Source: RYN-230 sp963837335
GTDB taxonomy: Bacteria > Actinomycetota > Actinomycetes > Streptosporangiales > Streptosporangiaceae
DNA: 64,000 bases
NCBI GenBank assembly: GCA_963837335.1
Contig: CAWINS010000006.1
Span: forward strand, 62,001-126,000
Direction: 5' to 3'
In this document: in pieces, positions 34,600-43,363 of the stretch
Numbering within the stretch: the first letter of the stretch is position 1
Layout: the number at the start of each line of letters is the position of its first letter
The notes under the pieces: generated by a model
Told to the model about the DNA's origin: nothing
The model's input: the letters and a program-made list of their open reading frames with translations, nothing else
Database searches by the model: none
Program-made: the position numbers and the translations under genes

Positions 34600-35400
34600 T
34601 CAGCGGCTGATCCGCTGGTACTGGCCGACTGCCAGCAGCGAGAATCCGGCCAGAAGCCCGCAGCTCCAGATCACCGAGGCCAGCACGTGACCGGCCGTCG
34701 GGCCGCCGAGGACCAGCGCGCGGACCGCGGTGACCAGTGCGGTGAGCGGCTGGTGCGCGGCGACGGCCTGCAGCCAGCCCGGCATCGTGGCGACCGGGAC
34801 GAACGCGCCCGACGCGAACACCAGCAGGAACATCACCGGCACGCCGGCCGCCTGGGCGGCCTCGGGGTCGCTGATCCGCAGCCCCAGGCTGACGCACCCC
34901 CAGGACAGCGCGTACCCGAAGAGCGCCACGAGCCCGAGGCCGGCCAGGAAGGCGAGGGCGCTGGTATGCACCCGGAAGCCCACGGCGAAGCCGATACCGG
35001 CCATCACCGCGACCACGGCCAGGCTTCTGGCCAGGTCCGCGAGGGTCCGGCCAGCCAGCACCGCCGAGCGGGACATCGGCAGCGTGCGGAACCGCTCGAG
35101 CAGCCCACTGCGCAGGTCAGCGGCGAGCCCGACCGCGGTGGCGAGCGCGCCGAACGCGACGCTCTGCCCGAAGACGCCGGGGATCAGGTAGTCGACATAG
35201 GGGACGCCCGGCACGTGGATGGCGCCGCCGAACGCGTACCGGAACAGCAGCACGAACAGGACCGGCTGGATCAGCGCGAACACCAGGGCCTGCGGCATCC
35301 GCAGCATCGAGCGCAGGTTCCGGCTGGCGACGTCGATCGTGTCGGCGATGGCGATCGTGGCCCGGCCCGGTCCGGGCCGGGGAACGGCGGTCGCGGTCAT
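34600..35400 (-). CDS. ABC-2 type exporter permease, DrrB-like
   Basis: 266 residues, six hydrophobic helices, ABC-2 membrane fold (ALIQPVLFVLLFRYAFGGAI, YVDYLIPGVFGQSVAFGA, ERFRTLPMSRSAVLAGRTLAD, PVATMPGWLQAVAAHQPLTALV). The ATG at 35400 overlaps the ATPase stop by four bases. With the preceding ATPase it forms a daunorubicin-resistance-type drug or lipid exporter. Confidence 0.92.
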   Translation of the reverse strand: MTATAVPRPGPGRATIAIADTIDVASRNLRSMLRMPQALVFALIQPVLFVLLFRYAFGGAIHVPGVPYVDYLIPGVFGQSVAFGALATAVGLAADLRSGLLERFRTLPMSRSAVLAGRTLADLARSLAVVAVMAGIGFAVGFRVHTSALAFLAGLGLVALFGYALSWGCVSLGLRISDPEAAQAAGVPVMFLLVFASGAFVPVATMPGWLQAVAAHQPLTALVTAVRALVLGGPTAGHVLASVIWSCGLLAGFSLLAVGQYQRISR

Positions 35401-36362
35401 GCGGCGTCTCCTTGCTGGCTGGTGCGGGCCGCGCTGCTGGTCAGGGCCAGGAACACGTCGTCCAGGGAGGGCTCGCTGATCTGCACGGCGACCGGGTCGT
35501 CGGTCCCGGTGAGCGTGCGGGCGGCACCGACCACGGCCGATGAGCCGGCCTCGCTGGCCAGCCGCACGATCGGGCCGTGCCGCTGGGCTGCGGGAAACCG
35601 CGCCCCGAGCTGGCGCTGGGCGCGGACCGCAGCGTGCTCGTCGGCGAATTCCAGGGCGACCACGGCCGACCCGATCCGCTTCCTGAGCTCGTGCGGGGGG
35701 CCCTCGCCGACCACCCGGCCCCGGTCGATGATCACCACGCGGTCGGCGAGGGCGTCGGCTTCCTCCAGGTACTGCGTGGTCAGCAATACCGTCGTCCCGT
35801 CCGCGGCCAGCTCGGCGACCAGCCGCCACAGCTGCGTGCGGCTCTCCGGGTCCAGGCCGGTCGTCGGCTCGTCGAGGAACAGCACCGCGGGGCGGTGCAT
35901 GAGCGCGGCCGCCACATCGAGGCGCCGCCGCATGCCACCTGAGTAGCCGCGGACCAGGCGGCCAGCCGCCTCGGTCAGCCCGAACCTCTCGAGGGCCTCG
36001 TCGGTGCGGTCCCGCGCGACGGGCCTGGGCAGCCGGGACAGCCGTCCGATCAGCCGCAGATTCTCCCGGCCGGTGAGGTTCGGGTCCACGGCGGCGAACT
36101 GGCCGGCGAAGCCGATCAGGCGGCGCACCTCGGCCGGATGGGTGGTGACGTCCAGGCCGGCCACCAGCGCCTGGCCACCGTCGGGCCGCAGCGCCGTGGA
36201 CAGGATGCTGACCGTCGTGGTCTTCCCGGACCCGTTCGGGCCGAGCAGGCCGGTGATGCTTCCTGGCGGCACGGCCAGGCTCAGCCCATCCAGGGCGACC
36301 ACCTGCCGGTAGCTCTTGCGCAGGTTACGGATCATGATCGCCGGATCTGCACTGCGGTCCAT
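35397..36362 (-). CDS. ABC exporter ATPase, DrrA-like
   Basis: 321 residues from the ATG at 36362 (AGGAGG eight bases upstream). Walker A GPNGSGKTTT, signature YSGGMRRRLDVAAAL, Walker B VLFLDEPTTGLD, and the DrrA-type C-terminal extension with EPSLDDVFLAL. First gene of the minus-strand exporter operon, divergent from marR; the operator at 36423-36438 lies 60 bases upstream. Confidence 0.93.
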   Translation of the reverse strand: MDRSADPAIMIRNLRKSYRQVVALDGLSLAVPPGSITGLLGPNGSGKTTTVSILSTALRPDGGQALVAGLDVTTHPAEVRRLIGFAGQFAAVDPNLTGRENLRLIGRLSRLPRPVARDRTDEALERFGLTEAAGRLVRGYSGGMRRRLDVAAALMHRPAVLFLDEPTTGLDPESRTQLWRLVAELAADGTTVLLTTQYLEEADALADRVVIIDRGRVVGEGPPHELRKRIGSAVVALEFADEHAAVRAQRQLGARFPAAQRHGPIVRLASEAGSSAVVGAARTLTGTDDPVAVQISEPSLDDVFLALTSSAARTSQQGDAA

Positions 36363-36422
36363 CTCGCTTGCCTCCTGCCTTCCTCGCAAGAACCATAGAT
36401 ACCAAAGCCTTCGATGTCAAAG

Positions 36423-36438
36423 AATTAGAGTTCTAATT
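36423..36438. promoter_or_regulatory. MarR-type operator
   Basis: AATTAGA-GT-TCTAATT, a perfect 7+7 palindrome that stands out as AT-rich in a >70% GC context. It lies between the divergent marR and drrA-like genes. An extended -10-like TGATACGAT follows at 36442-36450, eight bases before the marR GTG, so the palindrome would cover the -35/-10 spacer of marR. Confidence 0.75.
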
Positions 36439-36457
36439 GAAGTGATACGATCAACCC

Positions 36458-36988
36458 GTGCCAACGCCAGATGGACATCCCGGCGGTCCGCCGCGCCAGC
36501 GGGACGGCGGGCCTGCGGGGCAGCCGGAAGGCGGTCCGGAGCCGCCGCCGGGCCCGCCCGCCCGCCTGCCGCTGGGCCTGCATCTGGCCCGTTCGGCGAG
36601 AGAGATCAACCGGGCATTCGACGACGCGCTGGCCGAAGCGGGCGGCTCAGAGCCGATCTGGCTGGTGCTGATCTCCCTGAAGACCCGCCAGCTGGCCAGC
36701 CAGCGGGAACTCGCGGACGCGGTCGGGATCAGGGAGGCGACGCTCACCCACCACCTGAACGCGATGGACGCCAGCGGCCTGATCACCCGGCGGCGGGACC
36801 CGGAGAACCGCCGGGTGCACCTGGTCGAGCTGACTCCGGCGGGTGAGAAGGCCTTCTTCCGGATGCGCAAGGCGGCGCTGGCGTTTAACGCGCGGCTGCA
36901 GGCCGGGTTCGGCGAGGAGGAACTCGCGGAGTTCGAGCGGGTCCTCGACCGGCTGCGCGGCAACGCTCGCGGTGAGCCCCTGAACTAG
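36458..36988 (+). CDS. MarR-family transcriptional regulator
   Basis: 176 residues. GTG at 36458 has no Shine-Dalgarno but a -10-like box eight bases upstream, suggesting a leaderless mRNA. A Pro/Gly-rich N-terminus (~40 residues) precedes the winged helix: QRELADAVGIREATLTHHLNAMD, GLITRRRDPENRRVHLVELT. Likely represses itself and the divergent DrrAB operon and releases DNA on binding a phenolic or drug ligand, as is typical for the family (inference). Confidence 0.88.
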   Translation: MPTPDGHPGGPPRQRDGGPAGQPEGGPEPPPGPPARLPLGLHLARSAREINRAFDDALAEAGGSEPIWLVLISLKTRQLASQRELADAVGIREATLTHHLNAMDASGLITRRRDPENRRVHLVELTPAGEKAFFRMRKAALAFNARLQAGFGEEELAEFERVLDRLRGNARGEPLN

Positions 36989-37001
36989 CGGTGCGCGGAC
37001 C

Positions 37002-37577
37002 TCACGACAGCCACGGGGTGACCCAGTCCCGGTCCAGCAGCTCAGGTGCCCGCAGCGTGGAGATCATCAGGTTCACGGCGCCCTGCACATCCCGGGTCAG
37101 TGCGAAGCACTCCGCCGCCGAGCCGCAACGGTCCGGCCCGAACTGCTGCGCGATGGTCACGACCTGACCGGCCAGGCCGGAGAGTTCCGCGGCGTCCTCG
37201 GGGTCCAGGGACCAGCCGGCCCGGCGGGGCCCGGCGCCGAGGCTGGTGATCTGATCGGCCAGCCAATCCCAGGGCGCGGCCGTCAGCGCCGGATCCCAGA
37301 CCCGGGCGCAGGGTTCGTCGCCGGCGAACCGCGGGTGGTAGTGCGCCGCGTCGAAGCTGCCGGGATCGCTGCCCAGCTGGTCGAACAGATCCGCCCGCCA
37401 CAGCGGGCGGTCGGCGGTGATGAGCTGGGCGGCTGACTCGGTGCCGCGGTGCGGGTGACCGGCCAGCTCCCGGATCTCGATCCGGGCGCCGTGCTCCATG
37501 GAGGCATCGTCGAGGTTGATCTCGAACCAGTGCCGGATGAGGACGGCCGAACGGGAGAAAGTCAGGATGTGCAGCAC
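37002..37577 (-). CDS. Uncharacterised protein
   Basis: 191 residues if the GTG at 37577 is used; upstream in-frame sequence is Arg/Pro-rich and unlikely to be coding. The N-terminus begins LHILTFSRSAVLIRHWFEINL; later parts are acidic with tryptophans (WDPALTAAPWDWLADQI). No signal peptide or membrane segment. The compact N-terminal part resembles small beta-sheet domains of unknown function common in actinobacteria. Divergent from the ornithine-cyclodeaminase-like gene. Confidence 0.55.
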   Translation of the reverse strand: MLHILTFSRSAVLIRHWFEINLDDASMEHGARIEIRELAGHPHRGTESAAQLITADRPLWRADLFDQLGSDPGSFDAAHYHPRFAGDEPCARVWDPALTAAPWDWLADQITSLGAGPRRAGWSLDPEDAAELSGLAGQVVTIAQQFGPDRCGSAAECFALTRDVQGAVNLMISTLRAPELLDRDWVTPWLS

Positions 37578-37693
37578 GACGCCCCGGGGCAGGTTTCGGG
37601 TAGTGGGGCCAGTATGCGGCTGGCCTGGCCGCGCGGTCAACGCGGCCCCCCGATGCCGCACCCGCAGTGCCGCTCACCTGCCAGACTGGACCG

Positions 37694-38647
37694 GTGGCGG
37701 CGAATTCTGCTCCGGTGCGGCTGCTGACCCGCTCTGAGGTCCGGTCGATGGTGCCATGGCCCGGGCTCATCGAGACGACCGCGCGGGCGCTGATCGAGGC
37801 GGGCGGCGAGTCCGCGGTTTCGGCGGCCAGCCAGCTGCACCTGCCCGGGGCCGCGCTGCACCTGAAGTCGGGGGCGCTGGCCGAGCCGCCAGTACTCACG
37901 GTGAAGGCGAATCTCCGGCCCGCATCGGGCGGGGCGGCCGGCCTGATCGTGGCCTTCGACCCGGCGGCCTGCACGGTCCGGGCCGTGCTCGATTCGGCGG
38001 AACTCACCGCGATGCGCACCGGCGCGATCGCCGCCGTGGCGGCCCGCCAGCTCGCCGGGCCGGGCCCGCACACCCTGGCCGTGCTCGGTGCCGGGCCCGT
38101 CGCCCAGCAGGCGCTCGTCGCCATATCCCACGTCACAGACGTTGGTGCCGTCCGCGTATGGAGCCGGGACAGCTCCCGGGCGGCCCAATTTTCCCTAACG
38201 AAAACCCGGCCGGTCACTACCTGCGACTCCCCGGAGCAGGCCGTGGCCGGGGCCGGGATCGTGCTTACCGCCACGCCCTCCCGGCAACCGCTGGTCACCG
38301 GTGCGGACCTGGACGCCCATGTCCTGGTGCTGGCCATGGGCGCCGACACGCGGGGCAAGCGGGAGCTGGGGGAGGGCGTGCTCGACGGCGCTGAGCTGGT
38401 CGCCGACGTCCCGGCGGCCGCGGCCGAGGTCGGCGAGCTGGCGTACCTGCCCGGCGGCCCGGATCCGGCCCGGTGCACCGCCCTCGGGGAGCTGCTGGCC
38501 GGCCGGGCGCGGCTGCGCCCGGCCGGGGACCGGCGGATCGTGTTCGACTCGGTCGGCACGGCCGTGGTGGACGCGGCCGCGGTGGCCCTGGTCCTGGCGG
38601 CGGCCGAGGATGCGGGGGTCGGCACGCTGGTGGACTTCGCCAGCTGA
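37694..38647 (+). CDS. Ornithine cyclodeaminase/mu-crystallin family protein
   Basis: 317 residues, GTG start at 37694. Family landmarks: LTVKANLRP (substrate Lys), ELTAMRTGAIAAVAARQLAG, NAD loop LAVLGAGPVAQQALVA, and the catalytic Asp in GAELVADVP. Members deaminate ornithine to proline, reduce imino acids or make cyclic amino acids. Located opposite the amino-acid-type catabolic operon at 38734-44866, so it may act on the same substrate. It ends in a 14-bp tandem repeat. Confidence 0.85.
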   Translation: MAANSAPVRLLTRSEVRSMVPWPGLIETTARALIEAGGESAVSAASQLHLPGAALHLKSGALAEPPVLTVKANLRPASGGAAGLIVAFDPAACTVRAVLDSAELTAMRTGAIAAVAARQLAGPGPHTLAVLGAGPVAQQALVAISHVTDVGAVRVWSRDSSRAAQFSLTKTRPVTTCDSPEQAVAGAGIVLTATPSRQPLVTGADLDAHVLVLAMGADTRGKRELGEGVLDGAELVADVPAAAAEVGELAYLPGGPDPARCTALGELLAGRARLRPAGDRRIVFDSVGTAVVDAAAVALVLAAAEDAGVGTLVDFAS

Positions 38648-38710
38648 ACCGGCCCAGCTCAACCCGCCCAGCTCAACCGGCCCAGGTGAACCGGCCCAGT
38701 TGAACCGGCC
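38641..38710. repeat. Five tandem 14-bp units after the ornithine-cyclodeaminase-like gene
   Basis: Units of the form CAG(C/G/T)T(G/C)AACC(G/C)GCC, five in a row, beginning inside the stop codon of the upstream gene. Unlike most repeats in this window they are not a multiple of three and lie mostly outside coding sequence. Confidence 0.85.
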
Positions 38711-38733
38711 CGCTGGAACCGCGGGCCTGGTGC

Positions 38734-39934
38734 CTACAGGCTGTGCCGCATGGCGTCGACGCGGATCCGCTCGACTACCTGGCCGCGGCGCATCCCGTAG
38801 ATCTCGGGCTGGAGGTCGGACCAGACGCAGACGTGCACCGGCAGGATGCGGACCCGCTGGCCCACGGTCAGGTCCGGCAGCCCGCCGGCCGTGAGCACGC
38901 CGTGTTCCTCCGAGACCCGGGTGAACGCGGAATCCGGCCGCCCGGCCAGGTGCCCCGATCCGTACTCCGGGTCCGTCGTCGTGGTCAGCGTCTTGCTCCC
39001 GGCGTCCACCGTCACCCGCGTCCCGCCGTCGCCGCCGTCGCCGGTGCTGACCACGGTGGCCAGCATGCTGGCGGCGATCTCTTCCGGGGTGCACGACCAG
39101 CAGGCCAGCGTGCGCAGGTCGTTGTAGATGTAGGTGCCCGGCCGGATCTCAGTGATGCCGTCGGCGGCCGTGAGGTACCAGGAGGTCAGCGAGGAGCCGG
39201 CCGACACCACCCGCACCTCGTGGCCGGCCCGCTCCAGGTCGGCCCGGACATCGCCCATGACGGCGGCCTCCTGCCGCGCGACCCGCTCGATACCCAGCTG
39301 GCTGGCCGCATCATGGGCGTGACCGGCGTGCGTCAGGATGCCCGCGAACTCCAGCCCGGCTGACTTGCTGATCTGCCGGGCGAGTTCCGGGACCTCCTGC
39401 GGCGGCACGCCGACCCGGCGCATCCCGGTATCGACTTCGGCCAGGACGGCCAGGGTGCGCCCGGACAGCCGGGCCACCTCCTGGTAGCCGTCGAGGACCG
39501 CAGCTGAGTCGGCGACCAGGGTGACCGGGGCGGCACGGCACACCGCGGCGAGCCGGCGCGAGTTTGCGCTCGCCCACGACCGGATAAGCCAGGGTGAGTT
39601 CGGCTGGCCCCGTGCTGGCTGGCCCCGTGCTGGCCGGCCCCGGGCCGGTCACCTCAGGTGCAGCGAATACCTCGGCCTCGGAGACCGTGGCCACGCACAG
39701 GCCGGCCGCGCCCGCGGCCAGCTGCCGCCGGGCCATCTCGATGCTCTTGTGCGTCTTGACGTGCGGCCGCAGCCGCAGCCCGGCCGTCTCGGCGTACCGG
39801 GCGGCTTTCTGGATGTTCGCGTCCACGATGTCCAGGTCGATCAGCATGGCGGGGGTTTCCAGCCGCTGATCGGCCAGCTGAACCGGGAGTTCGGCCGCCG
39901 GGTCGAGCGGGAGCGGTAGCCGCGGACTGGTCAT
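38734..39934 (-). pseudogene. DSD1-family PLP-dependent enzyme (D-threonine aldolase/D-serine dehydratase type), frameshifted
   Basis: ATG at 39934 overlaps the ALDH stop (ATGA). The first frame carries LETPAMLIDLDIVDANI and RPHVKTHKSIEMA (PLP lysine), a GPAST repeat insert and YPVVGERKLA. At about 39550-39575 one extra base moves the sense into the frame reading LAAVCRAAPVTLVADS... to 38734, including AEVDTGMRRVG, GILTHAGHAHDA and the zinc-site PVHVCVW. With the shift corrected it is a ~400-residue fold-III enzyme cleaving or dehydrating beta-hydroxy D-amino acids. All visible catalytic residues are intact, favouring a recent lesion or an error. Confidence 0.85.
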
Positions 39935-41358
39935 GAGGCGATGACGGCGGTCTTGATCTGCGCGAACCCGCGCAGGCCCTCGGCGCCTTTTTCCCGTCCG
40001 TAGCCGGACTGGCGGAAGCCGCCGAAGGGCAGCTCCACCCCGCCGGACGCGCCGTAGGTGTTCACGAATACCTGGCCGGACACGACGTCGCGGATCATCT
40101 GCTGGGCGGTGCTGACGTTCGTCGTCCACACCCCGGCGACCAGGCCGTAGTCGGTTCCGTTGGCCAGCGCCACCGCCTCGTCGATATCCGCGAACGGGGT
40201 AACCGCCAGGACCGGCCCGAAGACCTCCTCGCGGAACATCGCGGCGCCGGGAGCGACCTCGTCGATGAGGGTGGGCTGGAAGAAATAGCCGTCGCCGAAC
40301 GGGCCGCCGTTCAGCGGCGCGCCGCCGTAGGCGATCCGGCCGCCGTGGCCGGTGCCGGTGACGTAGGACGTGACCCGGTCCCGCTGCGGCCCGGAGATCA
40401 GCGGCCCGAGATCCGGGTCGTCCAGGGCCGGCCCGATGCTGACGGCGCCGAACATCTCCGCGAGCCGGGCGGTGACCGGCGCGTGCAGGCTCTCCTCGAC
40501 CAGCAGCCGTGACCCGGCCGAGCAGGTCTGGCCGCCGTTCTGCAGGATTGCGTTCACGATGACGGGCAGGGCCCGGTCCAGGTCGGCGTCGGCGAACAGG
40601 ATGTTCGGCGACTTCCCGCCGAGTTCCATGGTCACCGGGATCAGCCGGTCGGCCGCGGCGTGGCTGATGATCCGCCCGACCTCGACCGACCCGGTGAACG
40701 AGATGTGGCCGATGCCGGGATGCGCGGTCAGCGCCGCCCCCGCCGATTCCCCGTACCCGGTGACCACGTTCAAGGCGCCGGGCGGCAGCCCCGCCTCGAG
40801 CGCCAGGTCGCCGATCTTCAGCGCGGTGAGCGGCGCCTCCTCGGCAGGCTTGAGCACCACGCAGTTGCCCATGGCCAGGGCCGGCGCCACCGACCGGCCG
40901 AGGATCTGCAGTGGGTAGTTCCACGGGATGATGTGCGCGGTGACGCCGTGCGGTTCCCAGCGGGTGTGCACCGTGGTCCGCTCGTCCAGGGAGAAGGCGC
41001 TGCCGTAGAACGTCTCGACCGCGCTGGCGTAGAAGTCGAAATAGCGCACCGTAATCTCGGCGTCGCGCAGGCCCTGGCGCAGCGGCTTGCCGGTCTGCTG
41101 GCTCTCCAGCCGGCCCAGGCTCGCCATGTCCCGCTCGATCAGCGCGGACAGCCGGCGCAGCAGCCGGGCCCGCTCGGGCACGGCCACCCGCCGCCAGGAC
41201 TGCGCGGCCCCGGCCGCCGCCCGCACCGCGGCGTCGATCTCGGCCGGGCCGCAGTCGGCGGTGACGGCCATCACCTCGCCGGTGGAGGGATCCTCGACCG
41301 GCACCTCCGCGGTCGTGGCGACGGGCTTGCCGTCGATCAGGGCGGCTAGCTGAATCAT
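39931..41358 (-). CDS. NAD(P)-dependent aldehyde dehydrogenase
   Basis: 475 residues; AGGAG seven bases before the ATG. ALDH signatures: general base Glu in MELGGKSPNILFADAD and nucleophile Cys in LQNGGQTCSAGSR, plus IIPWNYPLQILGRSVAPALAMGN. Resembles betaine/aminoaldehyde dehydrogenases. It is translationally coupled to the DSD1-like gene: an aldehyde released by the PLP aldolase (e.g. from a beta-hydroxy amino acid) could be oxidised here (inference). Confidence 0.92.
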   Translation of the reverse strand: MIQLAALIDGKPVATTAEVPVEDPSTGEVMAVTADCGPAEIDAAVRAAAGAAQSWRRVAVPERARLLRRLSALIERDMASLGRLESQQTGKPLRQGLRDAEITVRYFDFYASAVETFYGSAFSLDERTTVHTRWEPHGVTAHIIPWNYPLQILGRSVAPALAMGNCVVLKPAEEAPLTALKIGDLALEAGLPPGALNVVTGYGESAGAALTAHPGIGHISFTGSVEVGRIISHAAADRLIPVTMELGGKSPNILFADADLDRALPVIVNAILQNGGQTCSAGSRLLVEESLHAPVTARLAEMFGAVSIGPALDDPDLGPLISGPQRDRVTSYVTGTGHGGRIAYGGAPLNGGPFGDGYFFQPTLIDEVAPGAAMFREEVFGPVLAVTPFADIDEAVALANGTDYGLVAGVWTTNVSTAQQMIRDVVSGQVFVNTYGASGGVELPFGGFRQSGYGREKGAEGLRGFAQIKTAVIAS

Positions 41359-41383
41359 CAGTGACTCCTACTCGTGCCGGGCA

Positions 41384-42555
41384 TCAGGCCCGGGCCAGTC
41401 GCTTGCTGAGCCAGCCGTCCACATGAGAGCCGGCCACGAACACCGCCCCGACCACGACGGCCTGCTCGCCGAGCACGCTCCGGGCGATCTTCAGCCGGCC
41501 GGGCAGCCGCCCGGCCAGGCCAGGTTCGAGCAGGTCATAGGCGCGGGCCAGGCCGCCGCCGATGACCACAGCCTGCGGGTCGCAGAGCAGCTGGAGCCTG
41601 CTGACGAGGTCGGCGATGGTCAGCGCGGCCCAGTCGAAGACGTCCCGGGCCTGCTGGTCGCCGCCGCGCGCCGCAGTGGCCAGGGCGGCTCCGTCCCGCA
41701 CTTCCCGCGATCCGCCGCGCTCGTGATAGTGGCTGACCAGCCCGCCGGTCACCAGGCACTCGCCGAGCGTGCCGGCGGTCCCGTCCGGGCTGGTGACCGG
41801 CCACCCCGCGATCCGCCCGAACCGGCGGTGCGCGCCCGCGATCGGCACCCCGTCCAGCGTCATGCCCACGCCGATGCCCCGGCCGATCTCGATGACCAGC
41901 AACGATGACGCGCCCGGGACGGTACCGGCGTCGCTGCTCTCGGCGATGGGGGAGAGGTGGTCGTCCTGCGCCACGGTCACCTCGCAGCCGAGCCCCCGGC
42001 CTAGCTCGGCGCCGAGCGGCAAGCCGTCCCATTCGGTGTGGATGGGCGGCGCGCGCAGGATCCCCGCCGGATCCACCGAGGCCGCGACGCCGACCCCCCG
42101 CCGGCCAGCCTGGCCAGCGGCTGCCCGGTGCCGGCCACCATCTCGGTGATCGTGGCGACCAGGGCTCCGGAGAGATCGGGGCCCAGCCGGTCCGACGTCA
42201 CCGCCTGCGCCGCGATCACCCTTCCGGACAGGGTGGTGATGGCCATCCTGGTGGTTTCGTTGCCGATATCTACGCCCGCCAGCAGCCCGGCGTCCTCGCG
42301 GAACCGGTAGACCACCGGCGGCCGCCCCAGCCGGGAGCTGTCCGCTTCCGGCTCCTCCTCCTCGACCAGCTGGAGGTCGGCGAGGTCGGAGACCAGCCGG
42401 TGCGCGGTGGGCAGCGATACCCCGACGCGGCGGGCCACCTCGGAGCGCGACAGCGCCCCGGCGTGCCGCAGCTCGTCCACGATCCGGGCGAGGTTGGCCA
42501 GCCGGACGTCCGCGGGGACGTGACTGGACCGGCCGGCCCCTGTGATCATGACCAT
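41384..42555 (-). pseudogene. ROK-family regulator/sugar kinase-like protein, frameshifted
   Basis: The first frame (ATG 42555 or 42549) encodes a winged helix (SRSEVARRVGVSLPTAHRLVSDLAD) and the ROK start AGVDIGNETTRMAITTLSG. At the six-G run around 42098-42103 the frame breaks; a one-base change continues VGVAASVDPAGILRAPP and the rest to 41384: IEIGRGIGVGMTLDG and VVIGGGLARAYD. Corrected length is ~390 residues, typical for NagC/XylR-like ROK repressors. A homopolymer indel is the simplest explanation. Probably controls the APC-SDR-ALDH-DSD1 operon in which it sits. Confidence 0.85.
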
Positions 42556-42559
42556 GGGG

Positions 42560-43321
42560 TCAGCGTGCGGTGAAGCCGCCGTCGAGCACCAGGCAGCTGC
42601 CGACCGCGAACGAGCTGGCCTCGCTGGCCAGGAACAGCGCGCCCTGGGCGATCTCCCGTGGGTCGGCGACCCGCATGATCGGCGCCCAGGACGCCTGCTC
42701 GGCCGCGGTGCGCTCCGGGTCGATGCTGTTGTCCACCTCCGCCTGCAGCAACGGGGTGCGGGTGATGCCGGGGCACAGGCTGTTGACCCGGATGTTGTGC
42801 CGGATCAGGTCGACGGCGATCGACTTGGTGAACATGATGACCGCGCCCTTGCTCGCGTTGTAGGCCGGGGATTCGGGCACCGCGACGATGCCCATCTCCG
42901 AGCCGAGGGTCACGATGCTCCCGCCGCCCTGGCTGATCATGTGCGGGACCGCGTGCTTGACCAGCGTGAACATGCCCTTGACGTTGGTGGTCAGCACGGC
43001 ATCCCACTCTTCTTCGGTCAGCTGCTCGATCGGCATGACGCTGGTGATACCCGCGTTGCAGACCAGCACGTCGATCGCGCCGAAGCTTTCCACGGTCGCG
43101 GCCACCATCCGGCCGGCGTCGGCCATGGACCGGACGTCGCCGTTGATGCCCATGACGGTGCCGTAGCCGGACAGTTCCTTGACCGCGGCATCGAGGCCGT
43201 CGCCGTTGATATCGGAGATCGCGACGCTGGCCCCTTCCTCCAGGAAGAGCTGCGCGATCGCCTTGCCGATCCCGGACGCACCGCCGCTCACCAATGCGCT
43301 ACGGCCAGTCAGCTTGTCCAT
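42560..43321 (-). CDS. Short-chain dehydrogenase/reductase
   Basis: 253 residues. SGGASGIGKAIAQLFLEEGA (cofactor loop), VCNAGI, SPAYNASKGAVIMFTKS (catalytic Tyr/Lys), and C-terminal AVGSCLVLDGGFTAR. AGGGAG precedes the ATG at 43321. Likely oxidises a hydroxyl group of the compound imported by the APC permease. Four bases upstream of the ROK start. Confidence 0.9.
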   Translation of the reverse strand: MDKLTGRSALVSGGASGIGKAIAQLFLEEGASVAISDINGDGLDAAVKELSGYGTVMGINGDVRSMADAGRMVAATVESFGAIDVLVCNAGITSVMPIEQLTEEEWDAVLTTNVKGMFTLVKHAVPHMISQGGGSIVTLGSEMGIVAVPESPAYNASKGAVIMFTKSIAVDLIRHNIRVNSLCPGITRTPLLQAEVDNSIDPERTAAEQASWAPIMRVADPREIAQGALFLASEASSFAVGSCLVLDGGFTAR

Positions 43322-43363
43322 CGTCTCCCTCTCCGCATTCTTCTCAGAAGCTTAACAAAGCGA

